The position numbers and the translations under genes are program-made. From Chloroflexi bacterium 54-19 (GTDB lineage: Bacteria; Chloroflexota; Chloroflexia; Chloroheliales; Chloroheliaceae): a DNA stretch of 64,000 bases. Position 1 is the stretch's first letter. Every line of letters starts with the position of its first letter. Below, in pieces: positions 51,250-59,604 of this stretch. Where the stretch lies: assembly GCA_001898225.1 (NCBI GenBank), contig MKTJ01000092.1:129849-193848 (forward strand), written 5' to 3'. Under the pieces are notes generated by a model. That model was given only the letters and a program-made list of their open reading frames with translations, searched no databases and had not been told where the DNA came from.

Positions 51250-52251
51250 TTACCTGTTGCGAATACGCGGGTCAAAAAGCGGATAAATCAGGTCGATAAT
51301 CAGGCCCGCTGTAGCCACCGCAATAATAGACATCGTTATGGAACCGTAGAGCAGGTTGTAGTCCCCGCTGCTGGCGGCGGTCCGCATCAATAAGCCGACC
51401 CCCGGATAGGAGAACAGCATTTCGGTGAGCAGCGCCCCATTGAAAATGGTGCCGAGCGAGAGGGCCAGGGCGGTCACCTGGGGCAACATCGCGTTTCGGA
51501 AGACATAGCGGGTCATGCGCTTCCAGTTGGAAGTCCCTTTGAGCCGGGCATAGGTGACATAAGGCTCTTCTTTGGTGGTGTAGGCCAGCGACTTCATGCT
51601 GAGAATGTTCCAACCGAACCCGGCCAGCACCAGGGTTATGGCGGGCAGGGCCGAATTAAAAAGGATGGTTCCCGCGTTGCCAAAGGTTAAACCTTCTGCC
51701 GGGAAGGTTGGCGAGAGAGGAAAGACTGGTAGGAAATAGGCGAGTACCAGGATAACCGTCAGGGCCAGGATGTAATAGGGTATCGGGTAGAGCAGGATAC
51801 CGACCACTTCAAGGACCGTCGCGGAGCGCTTGTTGTGGAAGTACCCGGCCACCAGGCCAATCAGGTTGCCGATAATCCAGGAGACAATGGTTGAGACGAG
51901 CAACAGCCCCAGGGTCCAGGGCAATGCCCGGAAAATCATATCCGAAACAGGTTCAGGATAGTTTGTAAAGGATGGGCCGAAATCGAAATGAAGGATAACC
52001 CGGTTAAGGTAGTTGACATACTGGGTAAAAATATCGCCTTTTAGGCCGTAAAGTTCTTCCAGGTTACTGCGTAAGGCGGCGATAGCTTCAGGCCGCAAAC
52101 TTTGCCCGGCCCGGCTCTCAATTTGACTGATATAACCGTCAATCGGGTTGGTGGGCATGAGCCTGGGCAAAAAGAAAGTTATCGTAAGCCCGATGAACAA
52201 GACCACAAGATATAAACCAATGCGTTTTGCAAAGTATTGAAAAATACTCAT
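51250..52251 (-). CDS. ABC importer permease (DppB/OppB-like)
   Basis: A 333-residue membrane protein. FQYFAKRIGLYLVVLFIGLTITFFLP is the N-terminal helix typical of DppB. LVSTIVSWIIGNLIGLVAGY lies in the core and YVTYARLKGTSNWKRMTRYVFRNAMLPQ is the coupling loop. FSYPGVGLLMRTA precedes the last helices. It follows the binding protein by 84 bases. Confidence 0.9.
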   Translation of the reverse strand: MSIFQYFAKRIGLYLVVLFIGLTITFFLPRLMPTNPIDGYISQIESRAGQSLRPEAIAALRSNLEELYGLKGDIFTQYVNYLNRVILHFDFGPSFTNYPEPVSDMIFRALPWTLGLLLVSTIVSWIIGNLIGLVAGYFHNKRSATVLEVVGILLYPIPYYILALTVILVLAYFLPVFPLSPTFPAEGLTFGNAGTILFNSALPAITLVLAGFGWNILSMKSLAYTTKEEPYVTYARLKGTSNWKRMTRYVFRNAMLPQVTALALSLGTIFNGALLTEMLFSYPGVGLLMRTAASSGDYNLLYGSITMSIIAVATAGLIIDLIYPLFDPRIRNR

Positions 52252-52335
52252 TTAGCACCTTTGCACTTAAATTTCTCAGGCTTCCAGGCCCAGGTCTTGA
52301 GGTGGCGCCAGGGCCACCCCAAGACTGTAAAACTA

Positions 52336-54366
52336 CTACTTCCCGGTCGGTTCGATTGTGACTATCTGCTTTTTGAAAGAACTCCACCAGGAATAAGGGG
52401 CCGCGTAGAAGTTATTCTGCTTGGTGTAATTCTTCCAATAATAGCTGTTAGTCGGGATGGTCGTCGGGATATTCATGAAGTTGATTTCCTGCATACCCGT
52501 GACCAATTGCTTCATGATTGCCTTGCCGTTATCAATGAAACCCTGGGAGGTGTTATCAAGCTGCTGGCTGTCCGCAATCAGTTTGAAGATAGTCTGGTCG
52601 GTCGTGCGAATGTAATTACCGGTCAGCGCGTCGGACGAGTTGACATCCTTGACATTCTGGGCGTTGAAGCTACGCCAGGTGTTCAGGAAATTGGAGTTGT
52701 AGACGCAGCTATTCGACCAGTTCAACATCGTCGTAAACTTGGAATTGGTATTCTGGACCGTACCAAATTCACCGTTATCAACCTGGCGAGCGTTGACGTT
52801 GAACCCGGCTTTTTTCCAGCTATCGGCAATCGAGAAACCGATACGCTGCATAACCTTGTTCCAGTCACCCGGAATGACGAATTCCATCGTCCAGGGTTTG
52901 CCATCGGCGGTCATATAGAAACCGTCGCTACCCTTCTTCATGCCGACCGAGTTCATCAACTTTTCGGCTTCTGCCGGGTCGTTCTTCCACCAACCGACCC
53001 CAAAGCTCTTGGTCACGTCGTCACCTTTAGGCAGGGCCGATTCAGCCATACCCATTTCTTTGAGCTTGGAGACCATGTCGTTGCCAAAGTTCGCGTTGAA
53101 CGGCTGGTAGCCATCGGACAATTTGAAATCGGTCAACCACTGGGTCAGGGGCTGGACGTAAATCGGGTTGGTAATCGGCGTATCGGCGATAGGCAGGGCC
53201 GAGGCTTTGAACTGGCCGTTTACAGCGGTAATACCGACCTGCTGCAAATTCATGGTCAGAGCGAGGGCCCAACGAACTTCCGCTTTATCCAGGGGCGCTT
53301 TCTGCTGGTTGAGATAGACCCCATAGGAGCAGGCATCGTTCATATCGTTGTAAGGCAGGGTCGGCGAGAAAGTCTGGATGTTCGGATTTTTCGCCTGGGC
53401 CGCCGCGATACTGTCCGGGCTCATAAAGGTATCTATATCGTACTGGTTCTGGCTGAAAGCCAGGGTACGGGTTTCTTCGGTACCGAAGTCTTTGTAGTAA
53501 ACGTACTTGGGTTTGGGCGTACCCAGGTTACCCCAGCCGGAGCGCTGCCAGTCGTCGCGCAACTGCCACAATTGCCAGAAACCGTTCGGGTCGTAGGCTT
53601 TGACGGTGTAAGGGCCAAGCGTGACCGGGTTGACGTTTTTGAAGGTTGTAACGTCGGCCTGTTTCTCAAAGACGTGTTTAGGCACCGGGATAAAGGCGGA
53701 CGCCCAGGTATAAACACCCATCACGGTCACGAAGTCGTAAGCCGGGTTGGTCGTTTCAACCTGGAAAGTGTATTTATCTATGGCCTTATAGGACTTGATA
53801 TAGTTGGTAAGGGTTGCCACGTTACCATTGGTCAGTTTACCCTTATACTTAAACATGGTATCAAGGGTGTAAATGATGTCGTCGGTAGTAAATTCGACGC
53901 CGTCACTCCAATAAACGCCAGGGCGGATTTTCACCTCGAACTGGGTATGCTTGTCATCGAGGACTTTAGGCATACCATCGGCGAGTTCGGGATAAGATTT
54001 ACCGGTAGAGGTATCGTCTTCCCAGAGATAACTCCAACCCAGTTCGCGGAAACCACGCCAGATGGCATAGTTATTCAACGGGTTCATCTGGTCAGGGGTA
54101 GAGGTCTTTCCATCAAAAGTTTGAACAATAAGGGTCTGGTTGCGGGGTGTTCCCTGGTCGGTCATGGCACCCTGGCCGGAGCTTGCGGCGGTGGTGGCCT
54201 GGCCTGACGCAGCCGTCGTAGTCTGACCGGATGCGGCTGTCGTGGCCTGACCCTGGCCTATCCCCGACGTTGAGGGAGTAGATTGGTCGCCACAGGCACT
54301 AAGAAGCAAGCCCAAAACGGTCAAAACCAGGATTAATAACCGGGTCAACCGGAAGGGTTTTGGCAT
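52336..54366 (-). CDS. Family-5 solute-binding lipoprotein of the importer
   Basis: A 676-residue lipoprotein. The ATG at 54366 has a perfect AGGAGG 8 bases upstream; an in-frame start 36 bases earlier is rejected. Signal helix LLILVLTVLGLLL ends in lipobox LLSAC. A Ser/Thr/Gly/Gln linker with TTAASGQ repeats follows. The SBP_bac_5 fold begins RNQTLIVQTFDGKTSTPDQMNPLNNYAIWRG split around about residue 80, with KIRPGVYWSDGVEFTTDDIIYTLDTM. In Thermotogota and Chloroflexota such large family-5 proteins commonly bind oligosaccharides, which fits the hydrolases behind it. It is the first gene of the importer unit with a strong promoter flanked by two operators. Confidence 0.9.
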   Translation of the reverse strand: MPKPFRLTRLLILVLTVLGLLLSACGDQSTPSTSGIGQGQATTAASGQTTTAASGQATTAASSGQGAMTDQGTPRNQTLIVQTFDGKTSTPDQMNPLNNYAIWRGFRELGWSYLWEDDTSTGKSYPELADGMPKVLDDKHTQFEVKIRPGVYWSDGVEFTTDDIIYTLDTMFKYKGKLTNGNVATLTNYIKSYKAIDKYTFQVETTNPAYDFVTVMGVYTWASAFIPVPKHVFEKQADVTTFKNVNPVTLGPYTVKAYDPNGFWQLWQLRDDWQRSGWGNLGTPKPKYVYYKDFGTEETRTLAFSQNQYDIDTFMSPDSIAAAQAKNPNIQTFSPTLPYNDMNDACSYGVYLNQQKAPLDKAEVRWALALTMNLQQVGITAVNGQFKASALPIADTPITNPIYVQPLTQWLTDFKLSDGYQPFNANFGNDMVSKLKEMGMAESALPKGDDVTKSFGVGWWKNDPAEAEKLMNSVGMKKGSDGFYMTADGKPWTMEFVIPGDWNKVMQRIGFSIADSWKKAGFNVNARQVDNGEFGTVQNTNSKFTTMLNWSNSCVYNSNFLNTWRSFNAQNVKDVNSSDALTGNYIRTTDQTIFKLIADSQQLDNTSQGFIDNGKAIMKQLVTGMQEINFMNIPTTIPTNSYYWKNYTKQNNFYAAPYSWWSSFKKQIVTIEPTGK

Positions 54367-54450
54367 AATCGCTACCTCCTTGTTAAGCGGTTTTCTATGC
54401 AATTGAAAGCAAGAATACTTACCCAGCCTGTGTCCAACCTGGAGACCGGT

Positions 54451-54466
54451 GTGAATAAATATTCAG
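54451..54466. promoter_or_regulatory. Operator dyad O1 downstream of the importer promoter
   Basis: GTGAATAAATATTCAG, containing the dyad TGAATA-AA-TATTCA, at about +21 to +36 of the predicted transcript. It is the exact reverse complement of the upstream site at 54558. Confidence 0.7.
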
Positions 54467-54493
54467 TATGGGTTTTTTAGCAGTGTTGTATAT

Positions 54494-54522
54494 ATAGTAC
54501 CCAAGGGTAGGGGACTTGTCAA
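54494..54522 (-). promoter_or_regulatory. Sigma-A promoter of the importer operon
   Basis: On the minus strand TTGACA (54517-54522), 17 bases, TACTAT (54494-54499). The spacer contains the dyad TACCC-AA-GGGTA (54498-54509). Predicted start near 54487. Confidence 0.75.
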
Positions 54523-54557
54523 TAGGTTTTTTCATTAATTTCATTATATTTTTAGGG

Positions 54558-54573
54558 CTGAATATTTATTCAC
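54558..54573. promoter_or_regulatory. Operator dyad O2 upstream of the importer promoter
   Basis: CTGAATATTTATTCAC, a perfect inverted copy of O1. The centres of the two sites are 107 bp apart, about ten helical turns, which suits DNA looping. It lies at about -71 to -86. Confidence 0.7.
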
Positions 54574-54681
54574 CAATTTTTTCGTAATTTTAACCCGGCC
54601 ATTTACGCAACAAAAGTCGAGGATAAGGAAAGTCCTGCCCCTTCAAGAGGTTTTTTTATAAATAAAAGGAGTTAAATATAG

Positions 54682-55452
54682 TTAGAGGTGTTGGTTGGCC
54701 CGGAACTCACCCGGATTCTTGCCGGTTTCGCGCTTAACGTGCCGGCTAAGATGGCTGGCCGAGTCGTAACCGCTCAGCCGGGCGACCGCTTCCAATGTCA
54801 GGTTCGAACTTTTGATGAGTTGAAGGGCGTGTTGCAGCCGCAAACTTTGCAGATAGGCCAGGGGATGGCTGCCCCGGTAGCGGGCAAACAACTGGCGGAG
54901 ATAGGCCGGGGAAATCCCCAGTTGTTCGGCTACTTTGTTAATAGTGAGCGGCCCGGTGTACTGCTGCTCGATAAGGCGGCTGGCGGCGGCGACGGTTTGC
55001 GCCCCTTCGCCGGGTTGCCCGCGCGAAAAGACCCGTTCCAGGGTCAGGCAAAGCTGTTTTAACAATAGTTCCAGCATTTCCTCACGCCGCAATCCCTGGC
55101 TGTTCCATTCCCGGACGATGGAGCCAAAAAGCCGTTCCAGGCTGCGGTCAGGGTCATCAAAACAAAACCGGGTCCAGCCGGGCGAACCGCTTACGCTTAA
55201 ACTCAGAAAGAAGTTAGCATAGTCGGTCAGGGCTATCTCGGAATGAGAGACGCCGGGTGGCGTAAACAAGACCAGCCCTGGCCGGGTCTTGAAAACTTCC
55301 TCCCCGATGGGGCTTTCGATAAAACCTGAACGGTAATAAACGATTTCCCATTCGTAATGCTGGTGAGAAGGATAATTTTTGCCCCTGGGTGCTTTGTAAC
55401 TGCCTGCCCCCAAAAGGCTAACCTCATAAGTTGCGTTCTGTGCAATAACCAT
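54682..55452 (-). CDS. AraC-family transcriptional regulator with cupin sensor domain
   Basis: A 256-residue regulator. Residues 15-140 form a cupin-like ligand domain (PSHQHYEWEIVYYRSG, LVLFTPPGVSHSE). Residues 150-256 contain two HTHs: LTINKVAEQLGISPAYLRQLFARYRGSHPLAYLQ split at the first, and LTLEAVARLSGYDSASHLSRHVKRETGKNPGEF at the second, the AraC signature. It stands between the importer operon and the divergent PhyH gene and probably controls one or both. Sugar-responsive activation is inferred. Confidence 0.9.
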   Translation of the reverse strand: MVIAQNATYEVSLLGAGSYKAPRGKNYPSHQHYEWEIVYYRSGFIESPIGEEVFKTRPGLVLFTPPGVSHSEIALTDYANFFLSLSVSGSPGWTRFCFDDPDRSLERLFGSIVREWNSQGLRREEMLELLLKQLCLTLERVFSRGQPGEGAQTVAAASRLIEQQYTGPLTINKVAEQLGISPAYLRQLFARYRGSHPLAYLQSLRLQHALQLIKSSNLTLEAVARLSGYDSASHLSRHVKRETGKNPGEFRANQHL

Positions 55453-55696
55453 TTCTATTTGTGCATTGTGCCTTTTGCTGCTACCACCGATAATAAAACC
55501 AGAATAAGGCAGGTTCCGGCTTGCTTATCGACCTCAACACGTTTGCTATAAATCAGGCTGCCCTGGGATTGAGTTTGAGAGTCTTTTTTATTGTAGAGGT
55601 GGGTTGCGCTTTTTGCAATTACCGCTCCCCCTACATTCCGCTATCATTAGCCAGTTATTCGCCAGAAACCAGAAAAAAACCGAGAGGATTGCAACG

Positions 55697-56491
55697 ATGC
55701 AGGTTCAAACAGAGATAACTCAGAAAGTTGAAAATATCGAGGAAGCTTTGCGGCAACTGGGCGTGACCGAAACCACGTTGAGTGACGCCGAGAAAGAATC
55801 CCTTGACCGCGACGGCTATCTTTTAGTGCCGGGCGTGATAGGCCCCGAATGGCTGGCCCGCTTGCGCCAGGTCTATGAGGACCTGATGGAAAAAGAAGGG
55901 GAGAAAGCCGGGCTTGAGGTCCACCAGGAAGCGGGTACGCGCCGCCTGGCCGACCTGATAAACAAAGACGAAGCCTTCGACGGCATTTATACCCACCCGA
56001 AGTTGCTGGCGGCGGTTTACCACATCCTGAAGCGCGAGTTCAAACTTTCCTCGCTGAACGCACGAGACGCCCTGCCAGGTTTCGGCCACCAGGGCTTTCA
56101 CGCCGATTGGGGCGAGCCGATTGATGGCGTCCACTTTTCGGTGGTAAACTCAATCTGGTTACTGGACGATTTCACGGAGGAAAACGGGGCGACCAGGGTC
56201 GTGCCGGGGGCCCATCGTTTGCCGGGCGGGGTCAAAGATTACATGGAAGACCCGGCGGCACCCCACCCCAACCAGCGGTTGATTATAGCTCCAGCCGGTT
56301 CGGTGGGGATATTCAACGCACATCTCTGGCACGGCGGCACCACCAACCGCAGTCAGAGTACACGCCGGGCCTATCACTGCTTTTTCTCGTCCCGTGAGCT
56401 TCCCCAGCAGCTCAATCAAAAGGAGTATATCCGCAAAAAGACTTTTGACCGGATTTCCCCGGCGGCCCGCTACATTTTAGACGTGGAATAG
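55697..56491 (+). CDS. Phytanoyl-CoA dioxygenase (PhyH) family Fe(II)/2-oxoglutarate oxygenase
   Basis: A 264-residue oxygenase with a jelly-roll fold. The iron ligands are H135 and D137 (GFHADWGEP) and H212 (HLWHGGT), with the 2-oxoglutarate-binding Arg about ten residues later (STRRAYHCFF). The ATG at 55697 follows GAGAGG; the frame from 55604 lacks such a site. PhyH enzymes hydroxylate small acids or halogenate natural products; the substrate cannot be read. It is followed after 7 bases by the TIM-barrel gene and is divergent from the AraC gene. Confidence 0.88.
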   Translation: MQVQTEITQKVENIEEALRQLGVTETTLSDAEKESLDRDGYLLVPGVIGPEWLARLRQVYEDLMEKEGEKAGLEVHQEAGTRRLADLINKDEAFDGIYTHPKLLAAVYHILKREFKLSSLNARDALPGFGHQGFHADWGEPIDGVHFSVVNSIWLLDDFTEENGATRVVPGAHRLPGGVKDYMEDPAAPHPNQRLIIAPAGSVGIFNAHLWHGGTTNRSQSTRRAYHCFFSSRELPQQLNQKEYIRKKTFDRISPAARYILDVE

Positions 56492-56498
56492 GGAGACA

Positions 56499-57437
56499 AT
56501 GCGAGAAACGAGAGATTTTTTAGAGAAACTGGGTCTGCCCGGTAGCGAGGCCAATCATCTGCCCGATTCGCCGGTACGCTTTCCCGATGGAGCCCAGTAC
56601 CGGGTCGAGATTCCGAGTGTGGAAGGGCCCCGCGCCCTGGAAGCCGTCCTGGAAGAAGCCGGGCGATACGGCCTGTATATCCACCGGGTCAGCCAGGGGA
56701 GCGGCGTGATGCTCCTGACCGACGCCGAAATCGAAGAAATGGTCCGGCTTTGCGCCGGGCAGGGCATGGAACTCAGCCTGTTCGTGGGTCCGCGCGCTTC
56801 CTGGGACATCGGGTCGCAGGTCAGCACCCAGGCTGGAAAGGGTATCGCCGGGAAGTTGCGCGGAGCCGACCAGCTTGTCTACGCCATCGAGGACGCTAAA
56901 AGAGCCTGCGCCCTGGGCGTGCGGGGGTTGCTGGTAGCCGATGAAGGTTTGTTGTGGGTGCTGGACGAGATGAAAAAGGCCGGGGAGTTGCCCGCCGAAT
57001 TGGTGCTGAAAATTTCGGTGCAAATGGTGGCAGCTAACCCGGCAGCGCTCAAAGTGATGGAGAATCTCGGCGCGGGCACCTACAACATCCCGACCGACCT
57101 CACCTTACCGCAAATTGCCTCGCTGCGCCAGGCGGCAAAACTACCGCTCGACATTTACGTGGAAGCGCCCGACGATTTCGGTGGGTTCGTGCGGCATTAC
57201 GAGATTCCCGAACTGGTCCGGGTGGCCGCGCCGGTCTATGTAAAATTTGGGTTGCGGAACGCGCCTAACATCTATCCAAGCGGTTCGCACCTGGAAGCCA
57301 CCGCCATTGCGCTCTCGCGGGAACGGGTCCGCCGAGCCGCCCTGGGTCTGCAAATGCTCAAGCGGTATTACCCCCAGGCGGTTACTTCCGGGCCGGGAGC
57401 GGCGGGACTGGCCGTGCCGGTGGTCAACGCGAGCTAA
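56499..57437 (+). CDS. TIM-barrel protein resembling U32-family peptidases
   Basis: A 312-residue cytosolic protein. Alternating strands and helices from residue 34 (YRVEIPSVEGPRALEAVLEEA) run to about 285. Internal motifs are HRVSQGSGVMLLTDAEIEEM, LGVRGLLVADEGLLW, GAGTYNIPTDLTLPQIASL and VYVKFGLRNAPNIYPSGSHLEA. The overall pattern matches proteins often labelled U32 peptidase, but the conserved cysteines of that family are not seen; a sugar-acting or aldolase-like role is also possible. It is coupled to PhyH (7-base gap, GGGAGA before ATG). Confidence 0.5.
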   Translation: MRETRDFLEKLGLPGSEANHLPDSPVRFPDGAQYRVEIPSVEGPRALEAVLEEAGRYGLYIHRVSQGSGVMLLTDAEIEEMVRLCAGQGMELSLFVGPRASWDIGSQVSTQAGKGIAGKLRGADQLVYAIEDAKRACALGVRGLLVADEGLLWVLDEMKKAGELPAELVLKISVQMVAANPAALKVMENLGAGTYNIPTDLTLPQIASLRQAAKLPLDIYVEAPDDFGGFVRHYEIPELVRVAAPVYVKFGLRNAPNIYPSGSHLEATAIALSRERVRRAALGLQMLKRYYPQAVTSGPGAAGLAVPVVNAS

Positions 57438-57766
57438 TTTCCGCCGGGATAAAAAGCGCAAAATTTATAGAGAGACTTCAAGTTGCACCTCGAAACTTTG
57501 GCCGGTTTCGAGGTGTTCCTTTTGACGTACATCTTTTTTACGGGGAGGATAAACTGGCCCGTCCGGCTATCGGGAAAAATAGAAGTTTCCCAGGTGGTGC
57601 TGCCGATGGTGACGCGGACGCGGACTGCGCCCCAGCCGGTCCGGTTGGGGTTGAGAAAGGATTTAATATCCTGTGAGGGCGTGAGTGGCACCGTAAAGAA
57701 ATGCCAGGCCCCTTTACCTTCGGTAGCCCACAATTCCGCCGAAAAACTATAAGTCAGGTTTAACAT
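57434..57766 (-). CDS. DUF1905-domain protein
   Basis: A 110-residue protein. The DUF1905 pattern is clear: FSAELWATEGKGAWHFFTVPL near the start, then GWGAVRVRVTIGSTTWETSIFPD and FILPVKKMYVKR. A small beta barrel is expected, function unknown. The ATG at 57766 follows GGGGAGAAA; a longer frame from 57862 is rejected. Its stop overlaps the end of the convergent U32-like gene by 4 bases. Confidence 0.85.
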   Translation of the reverse strand: MLNLTYSFSAELWATEGKGAWHFFTVPLTPSQDIKSFLNPNRTGWGAVRVRVTIGSTTWETSIFPDSRTGQFILPVKKMYVKRNTSKPAKVSRCNLKSLYKFCAFYPGGN

Positions 57767-57932
57767 TTTCTCCCCTACCCAGAAGCTAAATTCAAATATC
57801 CGAACGCGCCCAATAATACCAAAATAGCCCCATATATCAATAATATATCGAAAAAGTATCAAGAACGGCGTTGTTTTTGGTCAGACCGTTTTTTATACTT
57901 CTTTTAGATGTGAAATGATAGGTTACAGAATC

Positions 57933-57972
57933 CAGGGTATTCTTTCCATCGCTTAGGAATACCCTGTTTTTT
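57933..57972 (+). terminator. Intrinsic terminator in a gene-free region
   Basis: CAGGGTATTC (57933-57942) pairs with GAATACCCTG (57957-57966), followed by six T. A weaker one (AACGG/CCGTT then TTTTTT, about 57873-57896) precedes it. No plus-strand gene lies within 490 bases upstream, so it may end a small RNA or late read-through. Confidence 0.75.
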
Positions 57973-58585
57973 ATCAGCACACTCAAAGCTCACACCTCAA
58001 CGAACGTTACAACCTGAATAAAACTGTAACCGGAATGATGTTTGGTAGAAATTTCTGTAGAGATTTTTCTTTCCTGTTCTTGTTAGGTTTCCTTTTTTGC
58101 TATCCAGTTATTAGGCCCGCTTGTTTTAAGAATTCAGGTTTAAGACCGGTTTGGAATCCCGGCTTATCCCATAAATGGGTACACGGGTTCAATTCGGGTG
58201 CGCCCGAATACGGCTTTTGCGGTAAGACTGCTCGACGGGTAATTGTTCAAGCTAATATCATCCCCAACTTTAACCGGGGCCACCCCGTTACCCTGTAGCC
58301 AAAAGTTTGAGGGACTAAACCTGACAAAATCAAATACCTTTTTAAGCATCCATGGAATGCTTGATAGCCTTTTGCAGTAAGTTTGAAACAAACGCCATAT
58401 TTTTAAATTAGATGGTTGGTAGATAGAAAAAATGACGCCGCCTTGCGTCAAGCCGTAATTGACCTCCAGGGACGAGTTGCTCACCGCCACCCAGGCCGAA
58501 AAGCTGGTAGCGGCCTGTAAATCGAATTTATGCGGGTGAAATATACTTCTGGACAGGTCTTCAATATTGAAAGGCCACCACAATA
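57973..58585. other. Sparse 0.6-kb region, possibly decayed or RNA-coding
   Basis: Lower GC than its surroundings. Two overlapping ORFs on opposite strands (87 and 139 codons) show no family features or ribosome sites. Short hairpins occur near 58160-58220. I see no supported gene. The last 30 bases hold the leader of the diguanylate cyclase without a clear Shine-Dalgarno (AAAGG at 58569-58573). Confidence 0.4.
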
Positions 58586-59560
58586 ATGCAAATCCTTCTG
58601 GCAGAGGATGATAATGATATACGTCTTATTCTTAAAGCTACCATCGAGAACCTGGGGCATGTTTGCCTTACCGCCGAGGATGGAATAAAAGCCTGGGGGA
58701 TTTACCAGGCCAAAGGAGCCGATGTTGTAATAAGCGACTGGCTAATGCCCGGCATGAACGGTTTGGAATTATGCAAACTTATTCGCGAATATAGCAACTC
58801 CCAGGGCCTAACCCGGACGAAAGTCTCCCTGCCCGGACATGTCTATACTTATTTTATTTTCTTAACCGCGCTGGACGATAGCGCCCATCTGCAAGAGGGT
58901 ATCGAAGCCGGGGCCGATGATTATTTAACCAAGCCGTTAAAAATCCAGGAACTTACCTTCCGGTTACGGGTCGCCGCTCGAATTATGGGTCTATATCAGA
59001 AAATGACCGGGCAGGCCTACGAACTGGAGCGGCTTAATGCTAACCTCAGCCTGGAAGTCAGGCGGGATGCGCTTACCGGACTGCATAATCGCTTGCGCCT
59101 TACGGAAGACCTGGAAACGATAAAGGCATCGCTAAAACGCTACGGCCAGCCGTCTTATGCCGCCATCATGATGGATATTGATAACTTCAAACAGTTTAAC
59201 GATACCTACGGCCACCAGGCCGGAGACGAAGCCCTGAAAATTACCGCGCAGCAACTCTTAGCCAATATTCGAAAAGAGGATACCGCTTACCGCTATGGAG
59301 GCGAGGAATTTCTAATTATTTTACCTCATCAGAGCGGCCAGAAAGCTTTGCGGGTGGCCGAGAAATTACGCCAGATTATCGAAAGACTGCAAATCAGTCA
59401 CCCCCAAAACCTGCCTTCCGGTATCCTGACCATCAGCACCGGGGTAGCAGAACTGACGCCGAACAACCCCTGGACCCTGGAGGAATGGCTTGATGCCGCC
59501 GACCAGGCCCTTTACCAGGCCAAACAAACAGGCCGCAATAGAACAAGCCTTTACCGCTAA
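58586..59560 (+). CDS. Response regulator with GGDEF domain (diguanylate cyclase, PleD-like)
   Basis: A 324-residue protein making cyclic di-GMP when phosphorylated. The receiver domain (1-125) has D51 in VISDWLMPGMNG and Lys in YLTKPLK. It contains an insertion of about 15 residues (SNSQGLTRTKVSLPGHV) before the strand-4 LTA motif. A coiled linker follows. The GGDEF domain (160-324) has GGEEF at 238-242, the metal Asp in MMDIDNFKQFNDTYGH, and RKED (229-232) exactly five residues earlier, an intact inhibitory I-site. No partner kinase lies nearby. Confidence 0.93.
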   Translation: MQILLAEDDNDIRLILKATIENLGHVCLTAEDGIKAWGIYQAKGADVVISDWLMPGMNGLELCKLIREYSNSQGLTRTKVSLPGHVYTYFIFLTALDDSAHLQEGIEAGADDYLTKPLKIQELTFRLRVAARIMGLYQKMTGQAYELERLNANLSLEVRRDALTGLHNRLRLTEDLETIKASLKRYGQPSYAAIMMDIDNFKQFNDTYGHQAGDEALKITAQQLLANIRKEDTAYRYGGEEFLIILPHQSGQKALRVAEKLRQIIERLQISHPQNLPSGILTISTGVAELTPNNPWTLEEWLDAADQALYQAKQTGRNRTSLYR

Positions 59561-59604
59561 TAATTCTGCGACAAAGGCCGGGCCGGCCCCGTAGGAGGTC
59601 AGGT

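Noticed and set aside
52237..54207. A 656-codon plus-strand ORF opposite the solute-binding protein
   Set aside because: It mirrors a high-confidence lipoprotein gene codon for codon, has no ribosome site or recognisable family, and reflects GC-rich third positions of the real gene.
58160..58215. GGGTTCAATTCGGG, another T-loop-like sequence
   Set aside because: Arms are not complementary in tRNA fashion; no cloverleaf.
58164..58583. A 139-codon minus-strand ORF back to back with the diguanylate cyclase
   Set aside because: No family resemblance, no Shine-Dalgarno, unusual composition and no partner genes.
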